Below the pieces are notes generated by a model, which had not been told where the DNA came from, searched no databases, and saw nothing but the letters and a program-made list of their open reading frames with translations. The position numbers and the translations under genes were made by a program. From Paenibacillus_AB hodogayensis (lineage in GTDB: Bacteria; Bacillota; Bacilli; Paenibacillales; NBRC-103111): 64,000 nucleotides of DNA. This document shows, piece by piece, positions 43,188-51,561 of the stretch; positions within the stretch are counted from its first letter, which is position 1, and every line of letters starts with the position of its first letter. The stretch spans positions 558,001 through 622,000 of the forward strand of contig NZ_BAAAYO010000001.1 of NCBI RefSeq assembly GCF_039536325.1, read 5' to 3'.

Positions 43188-44519
43188 TCAACCGCCGTCC
43201 TTTTCTTTCTTGCGGTCGCGTAGGGTAGCAAGCGTAGCGTTGTCCGCGACAGCAGCAGCCCTGTTTTTGGATACGCCGATTCTCTGGGCCGTATAGATGC
43301 CGGTATGACCCGAGAACAGGAAGCTGATCGCACAGCCGACGAATACATAAAGGGCGCCCTCGGAACCGAACAGCTCCATCCCCATCACGAAGCAGGCGAT
43401 AGGCGTATTCGTCGCTCCGCTGAACACGGCGATAAATCCGATGGCCGCCAGAAACGGCACGGGCACGTGCAAATAAGGGGCCATTGCACTTCCCAGGCTG
43501 GAGCCGATCGCAAACAAAGGCGTCACCTCGCCGCCCTGAAAACCGGCGCCGAGCGTAACGGACGTGAAGAGCGTTTTCAACAAAAACGCGAACGGAGCCG
43601 CGCTTTCCTGGAACGACTGCTGAATAAGCGGGATGCCCAGCCCGAGGTAATCCCTCGTGCCGAACAGGTATACCATGCCGATCAGGAGCAAGCCGCCGCA
43701 AAAGCTTTTGACGGCCGGATGGCGGAACGTCCGCGAGAAAACCGCCTTCAGCCAATGGGTCAGCTCGCTGAACAGCAGAGCGCAGAGACCGAACATCACG
43801 GAGGCAAGCGCTATTTTCAACAAAAGCGCCGTACTGAAGCCGGGGACAGCCCCCATGCTGTATGTCAAATGGCGGACGCCCCATGCCGCCGTTACCCGGT
43901 CGCCTACCAAGCTGGCGATAAAGCAGGGGACAAGCGCTTCATAACGGATCAGACCGATCGCCAGCACTTCCAGACCGAACAAGGTGCCGGCCAACGGGGT
44001 GCCGAAAACCGAACCAAAGCCGCTGCTAATTCCGCACATCAGGATGATTTTGCGGTCCGCGGGACCGAGGCGCATAACGCTGCCGATCCATCCCGACAAG
44101 CTTCCTCCCATCTGTACCGCCGTTCCTTCTCTCCCCGCAGAACCGCCGAACAGATGGGTCACGATCGTGCCGAATAGTACCATAGGCGCCATCCGTAAGG
44201 GAACATTCCCGCCTCCCTCATGAATTCGTTCGAGAATAAGGTTGTTCCCTTTGGCGGAGTCTTTGCCCAGTTTCGCATACAAATAGCTGACGAGGGCACC
44301 TCCCACCGGCAGCAGCCAGAGTAGCCAAGGATGCGTCATGCGCGTATCGGTCGCCCATTCCAGCGCGTTCAGAAACAGGGCCGAGGCCGAGCCGGTCAGT
44401 AAGCCGACCAGCCCGCCGAGCAGCGCCCATTTGAATACAAATCCGATAATGCCGATATGAATCCATCTTTCCGAGAAGCCTCGCAGCTGCGAAGGCCAAC
44501 GAACTGCAAATCTTCTCAA
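43188..44519 (-). CDS. ClC-family fluoride/proton antiporter (CLC-F type)
   Basis: The 443-residue membrane protein is a ClC transporter: GGSAGREGTAVQMGGSLSGW carries the gating glutamate, and GAGFQGGEVTPLFAIGSSLG is the second conserved stretch. The selectivity region that reads GSGIP in chloride transporters reads KGNNLILE here, as in CLC-F fluoride exporters. The decisive context is the fluoride riboswitch right in front. It exports F- in exchange for protons and protects from fluoride. The start is TTG at 44519, eleven bases after aaggag, since no ATG lies at the right distance. No crcB gene is in the window. Confidence 0.93.
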   Translation of the reverse strand: MRRFAVRWPSQLRGFSERWIHIGIIGFVFKWALLGGLVGLLTGSASALFLNALEWATDTRMTHPWLLWLLPVGGALVSYLYAKLGKDSAKGNNLILERIHEGGGNVPLRMAPMVLFGTIVTHLFGGSAGREGTAVQMGGSLSGWIGSVMRLGPADRKIILMCGISSGFGSVFGTPLAGTLFGLEVLAIGLIRYEALVPCFIASLVGDRVTAAWGVRHLTYSMGAVPGFSTALLLKIALASVMFGLCALLFSELTHWLKAVFSRTFRHPAVKSFCGGLLLIGMVYLFGTRDYLGLGIPLIQQSFQESAAPFAFLLKTLFTSVTLGAGFQGGEVTPLFAIGSSLGSAMAPYLHVPVPFLAAIGFIAVFSGATNTPIACFVMGMELFGSEGALYVFVGCAISFLFSGHTGIYTAQRIGVSKNRAAAVADNATLATLRDRKKEKDGG

Positions 44520-44551
44520 GACGCTTCGCTCTCCTTAGCGTTCCGAAAATG

Positions 44552-44630
44552 AAAAAAACTACCAGCCTAAATAAACTGGTAGGAGTCATTAGCTCAAGGG
44601 CGGTTACGGCGAACTCCATCGCCTGTTCCT
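44552..44630 (-). promoter_or_regulatory. Fluoride (crcB-motif) riboswitch with overlapping terminator
   Basis: On the minus strand GGCGATGGAGTTCGCC is followed by AACCGCC and GCTAATGACTCCTACC, the conserved pseudoknot-forming order of the fluoride aptamer. The final CTACCAG pairs with CTGGTAG (44559-44565 and 44576-44582) and is followed by seven Ts, giving a terminator that competes with the aptamer. Without fluoride transcription stops; with fluoride the ClC gene is read. Confidence 0.95.
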
Positions 44631-44721
44631 CTTATTCCCATACAGGTTAGCGGATTTGCCGGCTCTTGTCAATCTTGAATATCAATCTATTTCATCTATG
44701 GTTTTGATATAAACAATAGTA

Positions 44722-44750
44722 TTGATCGATTATTTTGCCGGCGATACAAT
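44722..44750 (+). promoter_or_regulatory. Promoter of the HD-domain gene
   Basis: TTGATC (44722-44727) and TACAAT (44745-44750) are 17 bases apart, 39 bases before the start codon. Confidence 0.65.
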
Positions 44751-44788
44751 AACTTTGCAAACATCTATTCCTCAGGAGGTTATGGCAC

Positions 44789-45427
44789 ATGTCGAACGTA
44801 GTCGCCAATATTCGCATCCCCGACAGCAAGTTGGCCGTCGAAGCCGCCGAGCTGCTGCGCGATCACGGGGACGAGCTGCTCTGGAACCACTCCCACCGGG
44901 TGTTTCTTTTCGGCGCTCTTCAAGGAAGTCAAGCCGGTATCGCGTACGACCCCGAATTGCTTTACATCAGTTCTTTGTTCCACGATCTGGGCCTTACGCC
45001 GGCTTACAGCAGCCCGGACAAACGGTTCGAGGTGGACGGAGCGAACGCCGCGCGCGAGTTCCTGCAAAGCCGCGGAGTCCCTCGGGAATCGATACGGCTC
45101 GTCTGGGATGCGATCGCCCTGCATACGACGATTGGGATCGCCCAGTACAAGGAGCCCGAGGTGGCGCTTATTTATTCCGGCGTCGGCTATGACGTCATGG
45201 GCGAAAACTTCGAAAGGATTGCGCCGGAGGTGCGCCAGCAGGTTGTGGACGCTTTCCCCCGCAACCAATTCAAGCAGCGGATCTTGTCCGCGTTCCTGGA
45301 AGGATTCAAGCATAAGCCGGAGACGACCTTCGGCAACATCAAGTCCGACGTGTGCGAGCTGCTGCTCCCGGGCTACAAGCGTCCCAGCTTCTGCGATTGC
45401 GTCCTGCACTCCCAATGGCCCGAATAA
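44789..45427 (+). CDS. HD domain-containing phosphohydrolase-like protein
   Basis: The 212-residue protein has an HD-type metal site: H34 in WNHSHRVFLFGAL, the HD pair in SSLFHDLGLTPAYSS, and a further D in the helix SIRLVWDAIALHTTIG. It resembles HD proteins that process small metabolites or nucleotides, often annotated as cyanamide hydratase-like. Substrate is unknown. The ATG at 44789 with aggaggttatggcac upstream is chosen; a second ATG seven bases earlier is out of place for the ribosome binding site. It has its own promoter and ends at a terminator. Confidence 0.83.
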   Translation: MSNVVANIRIPDSKLAVEAAELLRDHGDELLWNHSHRVFLFGALQGSQAGIAYDPELLYISSLFHDLGLTPAYSSPDKRFEVDGANAAREFLQSRGVPRESIRLVWDAIALHTTIGIAQYKEPEVALIYSGVGYDVMGENFERIAPEVRQQVVDAFPRNQFKQRILSAFLEGFKHKPETTFGNIKSDVCELLLPGYKRPSFCDCVLHSQWPE

Positions 45428-45429
45428 GA

Positions 45430-45473
45430 ATAAGAAAAGAGAACCGGTACGCCTCGATAGCGCTCCGGTTCTC
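45430..45473 (-). terminator. Terminator between HD gene and yeeN
   Basis: GAGAACCGG (45439-45447) pairs with CCGGTTCTC (45465-45473). On the minus strand a T-rich tail follows (opposite 45430-45438), ending the yeeN transcript; it probably also helps end the HD gene. Confidence 0.75.
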
Positions 45474-45483
45474 CTACCCGACT

Positions 45484-46203
45484 TTACTCGTCCAGACTGA
45501 CGTTATGGTACACCTGCTGCACATCCTCCAGATCCTCGAGCGCGTCTATGAGCTTCTCGAACGTGGCCACCGCTTCTTCCGGCAGCTCGATCTCGCTCTG
45601 CGGCAGCATCGTGATCTCGGCGACCGTGAAGTCCGTCACGCCCGCTTGCTTGAACGCGTCCTGCACCGCTTGAAACTCGCCCGGATCGGCATAAACGATT
45701 ACCGCCTCGTCCTCTTCGACGATGTCCCTCACGTCCACGTCCGCTTCCATCAGCAGTTCCAGCACTTCATCCGATGTTTTCCCTTCGATGCCGATGACCG
45801 CAGCCTCGTCGAACATGTACGCTACGGATCCGCTGACACCCATGCTGCCGCCGTTCTTATTGAAGGCGGAACGGACGGTAGCGACGGTCCGGTTCACATT
45901 GTTGGTGAGCGCATCCACGATCAGCATCGCGCCGTTCGGGCCGAACCCTTCGTAACGCAGCTCCTCGTAGGTTTCATCCGAGCTCCCCTTCGCTTTCTCG
46001 ATCGCGCGATCGATGATCGCTTTCGGCACATTGTATGTTTTCGCCCGCTCCAGCACGAATCTCAACGCGGCGTTCGACTCCGGGTCCGGCAGCTCCTTCT
46101 TGGCGGCGACGTAAATCTCCAGACCGAACTTGGCGTAGATCCGGCTCGTATTGGCGTCTTTCGAAGCTTTCTTTTCTTTGATATTATTCCACTTGCGGCC
46201 CAT
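45484..46203 (-). CDS. yeeN: YebC/PmpR-family protein, YeeN type
   Basis: The 239-residue protein starts MGRKWNNIKEKKASKDANTS, the YeeN variant of the YebC/TACO1 family, and contains RYEGFGPNGAMLIVDALTNNVNRT, the hallmark of the family. The three domains of YebC are all present in normal length. Recent work on YebC-type proteins points to helping ribosomes through proline-rich stretches, beside the older name of transcriptional regulator. The ATG at 46203 has agaggg upstream; an upstream extension of 24 codons has no family similarity. Confidence 0.93.
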   Translation of the reverse strand: MGRKWNNIKEKKASKDANTSRIYAKFGLEIYVAAKKELPDPESNAALRFVLERAKTYNVPKAIIDRAIEKAKGSSDETYEELRYEGFGPNGAMLIVDALTNNVNRTVATVRSAFNKNGGSMGVSGSVAYMFDEAAVIGIEGKTSDEVLELLMEADVDVRDIVEEDEAVIVYADPGEFQAVQDAFKQAGVTDFTVAEITMLPQSEIELPEEAVATFEKLIDALEDLEDVQQVYHNVSLDE

Positions 46204-46306
46204 GTTGTTCCCTCTTTCATAGATTAAGATGAATTCGGATGAATCCATTATAAACAATTTTGGAGCGATTCCCAAACTTTTGTCGCTTTGGTTCGACCCG
46301 TATCCT

Positions 46307-47191
46307 TCAAATCATGAGACGAAGCTGTCTGACATACGGCCGCAGCTCGACAACCGTGTCCAAAAAGGTCGTATACACGTGCAGCAGCGTGCGGTTGGGC
46401 TTCTCCTGCTTCAGCTCCCGCTGCAGCAGCCCGATCACTTCCCGCAATTCCGCGCGGACGCTTTCCGGCTTCGGAAGCTCCTGAACCATGACGTCGCAGG
46501 CATGTAAAAAATCGTGAACCGTCCGCTGCTGCACATCCGGGCCGACGGGGTTGATATGGTTATAGTAGGCGTTGCTCTCGTTCAAAACCGGCTTCGGTCG
46601 GCGCAGCAGCAAATCGTTCGCGACCGCGTCCATCCGTTCCACGAAGAACTGGGCGAGCTCCGACATCGGAAGCGCAATCGCCTTTTGCACGGCGTAAGCG
46701 ATGTATTCCCTCAGCAGTCCTCTGAATATGGCCGCCATGTCCCAAACATGCTCCTCGATCCGCTCCCCGTACACCTCGTAAAAGCAGTCCCGGTGCCAAG
46801 TCAGCAGGGTGGCCCGCTTTTTCTTCCAAGCGACGATAAATTTCTCATTGGCGGTGATCGGCAGCTCTCTGAACTCGCTCATGAAAAAATAGTTTTCCAG
46901 CGTGTACTGAAGCAGGAATTCGATCTTGCGCCGCAGTCTCTCCATCGGCGCGACGTGGGCGTTCACGCGGTCCAGTTCCCTCGCCTGCTCGAACATAATG
47001 CGATGACAATCCTCGAATACCGCCGTAAACAAATCTTCCTTCGAGTCGAACAGTTTGTATATGCTGCCTTTGGCCATGCCGCACGCTTCCGCAATCTCTT
47101 TCATGGAGGCGGCGAAATAGCCCTTTTCGATAAATATCGCTTTAGCCGTATGTACGATTTGCCGTTTCTTCAGCTCTTCGAAATCTTCCAT
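46307..47191 (-). CDS. TetR-family transcriptional regulator
   Basis: The 294-residue protein has a TetR DNA-binding domain at its N terminus (about 9-55; IVHTAKAIFIEKGYFAASMKEIAEACGMAKGSIYKLFDSKEDL). The ligand-binding part (about 70-290) is longer than usual (most TetR proteins have about 190-220 residues) and carries an additional helical C terminus. It is divergent from the MBL-AbrB pair, with an inverted repeat in the shared region, so it probably represses both directions. Ligand unknown. Confidence 0.88.
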   Translation of the reverse strand: MEDFEELKKRQIVHTAKAIFIEKGYFAASMKEIAEACGMAKGSIYKLFDSKEDLFTAVFEDCHRIMFEQARELDRVNAHVAPMERLRRKIEFLLQYTLENYFFMSEFRELPITANEKFIVAWKKKRATLLTWHRDCFYEVYGERIEEHVWDMAAIFRGLLREYIAYAVQKAIALPMSELAQFFVERMDAVANDLLLRRPKPVLNESNAYYNHINPVGPDVQQRTVHDFLHACDVMVQELPKPESVRAELREVIGLLQRELKQEKPNRTLLHVYTTFLDTVVELRPYVRQLRLMI

Positions 47192-47217
47192 GCCATTCGC
47201 CCCTTTTCTCCCTATTT

Positions 47218-47284
47218 ATTGTGCCATGCATCCTAAACATGGTCAATAAAGGGTTTGACACAAAAAACCCGAAGGTCATATAAT
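47218..47284 (+). promoter_or_regulatory. Operator candidate and promoter of the MBL gene
   Basis: ATTG-TG-CCATG and CATGG-T-CAAT (about 47219-47246) form an imperfect inverted repeat, followed by TTGACA (47255-47260) and TATAAT (47279-47284) 18 bases apart. The dyad lies upstream of both divergent start codons, as expected for a TetR site. Confidence 0.55.
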
Positions 47285-47345
47285 GAACTCATTGGTTCTT
47301 TGTTGAAATTTGAAGGAGGTGACCAAAGCGCAACGCTTTGGGACG

Positions 47346-48113
47346 ATGAAAATTGCAGACCATGTAGAAGTGCTGGAGCTCACGTTGAATTTGTTAGGCA
47401 ACACGATGACGATTCACCCTGCGGTTATTCGGAACGTCGACTCGTATGTGCTTGTCGATACGGGAACACCAGGCAGCGACGAAGATATTAGGGAACTGAT
47501 CCGTCAAGCGGGCATTGAGCCCTCGCAGCTTCATTCCATTATTGTGACCCACCAGGATATCGATCATATTGGAAGTTTGCCCCATTTCCTGGCAGACCAT
47601 GACGGGACGCTGGACGTATACGCGCATGAGGACGACAAGCCTTACATTGACGGGGAACGGGCGTTTATCAAAGGAAGTCCAGAAGTTGTCCGCGCCATCC
47701 TCCAGCCTTTGCCCGAGGGACGTCGCCGGGAATTCGAGGATGCGTTCTCCCCCTCCACCCCGCCCAATGTGAATCGCGTCGTCGTCGACGGGGAGCTGCT
47801 GCCGTTCGGGGGAGGGCTTCGGGTTATTCACACGCCCGGCCATACGCCCGGCCATATTAGCCTCTATCACGAGCCGAGCCGGACGCTGATCGCCGGAGAC
47901 GCCATGGTCGTTCACAACGGGGAACTGCTGGGGCCAAACCCGCAAAATACGCCCGATATGGAAACGGCGATCCAGTCTTTGCAAAAGTTTAAAAACTTCG
48001 ATGTCCGCTCGGTCGTTTGCTACCATGGCGGATTGTTCGAGGGCGATCTTCACGGGCGCATCAACGAGCTGACTGCGGCCTATCGGGCATCTATCTCGAC
48101 AGAAAAGAAGTGA
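47346..48113 (+). CDS. MBL-fold metallo-hydrolase
   Basis: The protein (255 residues from this start) is a metallo-beta-lactamase-fold hydrolase: VTHQDIDHIGS (HxDxDH, with Q in place of the usual second H, a small oddity), HTPGHTPGHIS (third histidine), AGDAMVV (aspartate ligand) and CYHGG (last histidine). Substrate unknown; hydrolases of this group include lactonases. The start is uncertain: aaggaggtgacc lies at 47313, from where TTG at 47310 or GTG at 47319 are impossible or poor, and the ATG at 47346 begins MKIADHVEVLEL, a normal family start, but lies 25 bases from it. The AbrB-type membrane gene follows after six bases. Confidence 0.85.
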   Translation: MKIADHVEVLELTLNLLGNTMTIHPAVIRNVDSYVLVDTGTPGSDEDIRELIRQAGIEPSQLHSIIVTHQDIDHIGSLPHFLADHDGTLDVYAHEDDKPYIDGERAFIKGSPEVVRAILQPLPEGRRREFEDAFSPSTPPNVNRVVVDGELLPFGGGLRVIHTPGHTPGHISLYHEPSRTLIAGDAMVVHNGELLGPNPQNTPDMETAIQSLQKFKNFDVRSVVCYHGGLFEGDLHGRINELTAAYRASISTEKK

Positions 48114-48118
48114 AACCG

Positions 48119-49228
48119 ATGAAAGACCTTCATTGGCTTCGGACGCACGGAGTCCAACTGCTGTTCTCCGGCGCCTTGGCGGTCGTCGGCGGCCTCCTGT
48201 TCGCCTGGATTCGCCTGCCGATACCGTGGCTGCTTGGCCCCATGACGATGGTATTTATCGGCTCGCGGCTGTTCAAAACCGTCAAGCCCTATTGGTCCGC
48301 ACCGATGCGCGATACCGGGATGATCATCGTCGGTTACGTGCTCGGGCTGTCGTTTACGCTGGAAACGTTCCGGCAGATCGGCAAGCAGCTGCCTTCGATG
48401 ATTTTGCTTACCGCGCTGCTGCTGATCTGCTCGTTTTTGATCGCCTGGCTGGTAGCCAAATGGTCGGGACTGCATTTTCCAACGGTGCTGATGGGCAGCA
48501 TACCCGGAGGGCTGAGCCAGATGATCGCCTTGGCCGGGGAGCTGAAGGGCATGGATTTGACGATTATTACGTTTTTCCAAATCTCGCGAATTGTCATGAT
48601 TCTGTTTTTTGTCCCTTTGCTCGTGTTCAGCCCGTTATTCGGCACGACGCCCCATCATGTGCTCGCGGGCGCGGGCGCAACGGCGGACTGGGGAGCGTTG
48701 TTTCCGCATATTTGGGTATACGCCGTCGCCTGCACCGGCTGCGCGCTTCTCTGGAAGAAGCTGCGATGGCCGACCGCCTTTTTATTGGGGCCGATGGTTG
48801 CCGCGATTGCGCTGCACCTGTCCGGTTTCTCCGGTCCGGCTCTTCCGCCTGCGCTCGTCAGTCTGTCTCAGTTGCTGATCGGCGGTTACCTAGGCCTTAT
48901 GCTGAAGCCCGAAAATTTGCAAAACAAGCTTAAAATCGCGCTGCTTGCCTTGTCGAGCGGGATCACGCTGCTCCTTTGCTCGCTTGCGCTGACGCTGCTG
49001 CTGACCCGGCTGCATGCGATCCCGCTGGCGACCAGCTTTTTGAGCCTCTCTCCGGGCGGGATGGATCAGATGGGCATTATTGCTAAGGAGGTCGACGCCG
49101 ACCTTTCCTTCGTAACCTGCTACCAGTTGTTCCGCACACTGTTTATTTTCATAGCTATCCCGCCTGTACTGAGAGCTTTCTTCAGAGCGACAACCCGAGT
49201 TCGCAGCAGTGGGACGAAAAACGCCTGA
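48119..49228 (+). CDS. AbrB-family membrane protein (PF05145 type)
   Basis: The 369-residue protein has about ten membrane segments in two similar halves. Each half holds a glycine/proline-rich repeat: GSIPGGLSQMIALAGELKGMDLTIITFFQISRI in the first and LSLSPGGMDQMGIIAKEVDADLSFVTCYQLFRT in the second, typical of the AbrB (ammonia monooxygenase-like) membrane family. It is unrelated to the AbrB transcription factor despite the name. It may transport an unknown solute. It starts six bases after the MBL gene, so they share a transcript and probably a pathway. Confidence 0.85.
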   Translation: MKDLHWLRTHGVQLLFSGALAVVGGLLFAWIRLPIPWLLGPMTMVFIGSRLFKTVKPYWSAPMRDTGMIIVGYVLGLSFTLETFRQIGKQLPSMILLTALLLICSFLIAWLVAKWSGLHFPTVLMGSIPGGLSQMIALAGELKGMDLTIITFFQISRIVMILFFVPLLVFSPLFGTTPHHVLAGAGATADWGALFPHIWVYAVACTGCALLWKKLRWPTAFLLGPMVAAIALHLSGFSGPALPPALVSLSQLLIGGYLGLMLKPENLQNKLKIALLALSSGITLLLCSLALTLLLTRLHAIPLATSFLSLSPGGMDQMGIIAKEVDADLSFVTCYQLFRTLFIFIAIPPVLRAFFRATTRVRSSGTKNA

Positions 49229-49261
49229 AAAACAGCCCGGACCGATATAAACGGTTGAAGA

Positions 49262-49298
49262 AAAGACCCAGTACCTCGCCGGTACTGGGTTTGTTTGT
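49262..49298 (+). terminator. Terminator of the MBL-AbrB operon
   Basis: ACCCAGTACC (49266-49275) pairs with GGTACTGGGT (49281-49290), followed by TTGTTTGTTC. It separates this operon from the convergent DeoR gene and can act in both directions. Confidence 0.85.
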
Positions 49299-49342
49299 TC
49301 CTTATTCGGGCTCGCTTGGATCGAGAGCGGCGGCTGTACCCG

Positions 49343-50110
49343 CTAATCCGCCAGCCGCACATCCACTCCGGCTTCGCGCAGCTGACCGAGTAAATCCGCC
49401 GGGGCGGCCCGGTCGGTGACGACCACATCGATCTCATGCACGGCGAACGTGGTCAACAGCGCCAAATTGCCGAACTTGCTCGAATCGATCAGCATAATCC
49501 GGGTTTGGGCGGCGCGGCCCATCGCTTTTTTGACTTGGACCTCCAGCATGTTCGGGTCGGCAAATCCTTGCCCGATCGTCAGCCCGCTCGCCGAGAAGAA
49601 CGCGCAATGCGCATGAATGCCCTGGAAAAACTGCTCGGCCAGCGGCCCCACGAACGTATACGAGCGATCCCGGAGCATGCCGCCGCAGCAGACGACGGAC
49701 GTGGCCGGCGCATGACCCTTTAACGCGTCCAGCGTATTAAGGCCGTTGGTCACTACCGTCAATCCCCCGACATGATGCAAAAAGCCGGCCATACAAGTAA
49801 CGGTCGTGCCTCCTTCCATAAGGATGACGCTGTCCGGCTTCACAAAATGCTCGGCCGCATACCGGGCAAGCCGGTGCTTCACATCCAGGTGGCGGTCCTT
49901 CTTCTCCTCGAACGGAGGCTCGGCCGCAGCGGTATGGTACACCGCCCCGCCATGCGTCCGACGAATCCGCCCTTCTTCCTCCAGCAGCTTCAAGTCCCGG
50001 CGGACCGTCATCTCGGAAACGTTCAGAAGCTCGCTCAGCCCGGCGATCGAAACCGCGCCATGCTGCCCCAAATGGTCCATAATCGTCTGTTTTCGTTGTA
50101 CAGGCAGCAT
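49343..50110 (-). CDS. DeoR-family transcriptional regulator
   Basis: The 255-residue protein has the DeoR helix-turn-helix (about 5-55; RKQTIMDHLGQHGAVSIAGLSELLNVSEMTVRRDLKLLEEEG, then RTHGGAV) and a sugar-phosphate-binding domain (about 75-230; SVILMEGGTTVTCMA, TFVGPLAEQFFQGIHAHCAFFSASGL) as in regulators that sense phosphorylated sugars. The ATG at 50110 has gggagg upstream. It is the last gene of the phosphosugar operon and probably controls it through the direct repeats at 54308-54326. Confidence 0.9.
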   Translation of the reverse strand: MLPVQRKQTIMDHLGQHGAVSIAGLSELLNVSEMTVRRDLKLLEEEGRIRRTHGGAVYHTAAAEPPFEEKKDRHLDVKHRLARYAAEHFVKPDSVILMEGGTTVTCMAGFLHHVGGLTVVTNGLNTLDALKGHAPATSVVCCGGMLRDRSYTFVGPLAEQFFQGIHAHCAFFSASGLTIGQGFADPNMLEVQVKKAMGRAAQTRIMLIDSSKFGNLALLTTFAVHEIDVVVTDRAAPADLLGQLREAGVDVRLAD

Positions 50111-50192
50111 GCGCCATCCTCCCGCTCGAACCGATTGATCATGTTGACAAGTATACCGTAAAGGGACAAAGCAAGTAAATCCCAATGCCGGT

Positions 50193-50756
50193 TTACGATC
50201 GGGCTTCGAGCAGTACGGGCGAGCCGTCTTGTTCCACCACGCGGACGCTGAAGCCTTCGTTCAGGATCGCCTCATAGTCGTGTCCCGCATCCGAAGGCCA
50301 GCAGGCGCCGACGATCATTTTCACGTCGCCCGTATTGATCAGACGGTGAGCCACATGTCCGGCAATATAATGAAGGCTTCCCGGGAATACGCGCTCCGCC
50401 CAAGAATGGCGCGCTTCATCCATAAGCAGAAGCAGGCCGTTTCCCTCGATGCCCCAGTAATATTCGCCCCTGTCGCGCTTTTGATGGAAGTGCCCTTTCG
50501 TCATAAAAAATTCGTTGCCGACTTTCCCCGGATGCACGTGGCTGACGCCAAAATACAAGCCGCCCTCCACTTCGCCGCACCGGTCGTGCATCTCCACTTC
50601 ATAGACGGGAAGCGTGGGGTCCAGCGAAGCGCGCTCCTCTTCGGCGGCGAACACCCCCGGCAGCTCCCGAATCGTGCGGGTCGAACGGGACACCCCCTCT
50701 CCCTTCAGCCGACCTGCGGCAGCGTCGAATAACGCCGGTTCATGAATGATGCTCAT
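50193..50756 (-). CDS. Cupin-type glucose-6-phosphate isomerase
   Basis: The 187-residue protein belongs to the cupin phosphoglucose isomerases (PF06560): FGVSHVHPGKVGNEFFMTKGHFHQK has the metal-binding histidines and glutamate, followed by EYYWGIEGNGLLLLMD and HYIAGHVAHRLINTGD. It interconverts glucose 6-phosphate and fructose 6-phosphate, or a related sugar phosphate. The ATG at 50756 is chosen, because one two codons earlier overlaps ggagag. The next gene upstream encodes a second protein of the same family, an unusual pair. Confidence 0.88.
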   Translation of the reverse strand: MSIIHEPALFDAAAGRLKGEGVSRSTRTIRELPGVFAAEEERASLDPTLPVYEVEMHDRCGEVEGGLYFGVSHVHPGKVGNEFFMTKGHFHQKRDRGEYYWGIEGNGLLLLMDEARHSWAERVFPGSLHYIAGHVAHRLINTGDVKMIVGACWPSDAGHDYEAILNEGFSVRVVEQDGSPVLLEARS

Positions 50757-50778
50757 CTTCATCTCTCCGTTCCCGCCG

Positions 50779-51561
50779 TTACGGCGTAAAGTTGATCCAT
50801 GCCTGTTTCTTCAGCGCAGGCTCCGATACCCATTGGAAACGATCCGGATCGGCTTCGAATTGGCGGTAAATCGGGACGCCACGTTCCACATTCAGCATGC
50901 CGTAATCTCCCGGACGCTTGATCGTCAGCTCCCGGAGGCGGTAGCTTTCATTGCGCGCCCATTCCAACTGCCCGTCCTGCTGCACCAGCGGATACCAGGC
51001 CAGTCCCCGATGGCGGCGCACCTCGTCGTATTCGAACCCGTACTCGCGGTCGCACCACGCCCCGAAGGTCAAAGCCTCTTGCGGATCGGCGCTTATCGTG
51101 GCATGAGCCCAGCCGGGCGGAACGACGACCTTATCACCCGGCCCGGCCAGCACCGCAAAGCATCGCCCCGGGTCGTCCCCGGCCGACTCCTGCATGTAAA
51201 TATACGCTTTGCCGGACCATATCTCGTAAAGCTCCGGAGGCGACCAGCCGCTATGAACCGATACCCGGTGAACATGCCCTTGGCTCCGCACCGGCTCGTC
51301 GCCAAGCCGCCCCGACGCGTACGTTACGACGCCGAACAGCAGCATCCGCTTCTCCAGCTCCGCCCGGTGCCGTTTTTTCGCCACATCCATGGCAATCGCG
51401 TACACGGTCTCGGGCCCTTCGCAATCCGGTTGACGCAAGCTGCTCCGAATGGCGTCCAGCGTCCGCCGCTCCGGCACCGGGCCGTACACGTCCTCCCCGT
51501 ACTGAAAATCCATCCTTGCGCTATCGGCGCGGACATCGAGTCCGGTATCAAATACGTTCAT
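50779..51561 (-). CDS. Second cupin-type glucose-6-phosphate isomerase-like protein
   Basis: The 260-residue protein is a longer relative of the neighbour at 50193, also PF06560-like: GHVHRVSVHSGWSPPELYEIWSGKAYIYMQE holds the cupin histidines and glutamate, and VVVPPGWAHATISADP the second metal histidine. The N-terminal region (about 1-75) and the C-terminal 55 residues are additional. Whether it is a true isomerase for a different sugar phosphate or an accessory subunit is open. Its start overlaps the ROK gene by 14 bases. Confidence 0.82.
   Translation of the reverse strand: MNVFDTGLDVRADSARMDFQYGEDVYGPVPERRTLDAIRSSLRQPDCEGPETVYAIAMDVAKKRHRAELEKRMLLFGVVTYASGRLGDEPVRSQGHVHRVSVHSGWSPPELYEIWSGKAYIYMQESAGDDPGRCFAVLAGPGDKVVVPPGWAHATISADPQEALTFGAWCDREYGFEYDEVRRHRGLAWYPLVQQDGQLEWARNESYRLRELTIKRPGDYGMLNVERGVPIYRQFEADPDRFQWVSEPALKKQAWINFTP

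Noticed and set aside
43188..44519. Chloride channel as the function of the ClC gene
   Set aside because: The fluoride riboswitch directly upstream and the altered selectivity filter favour fluoride export.
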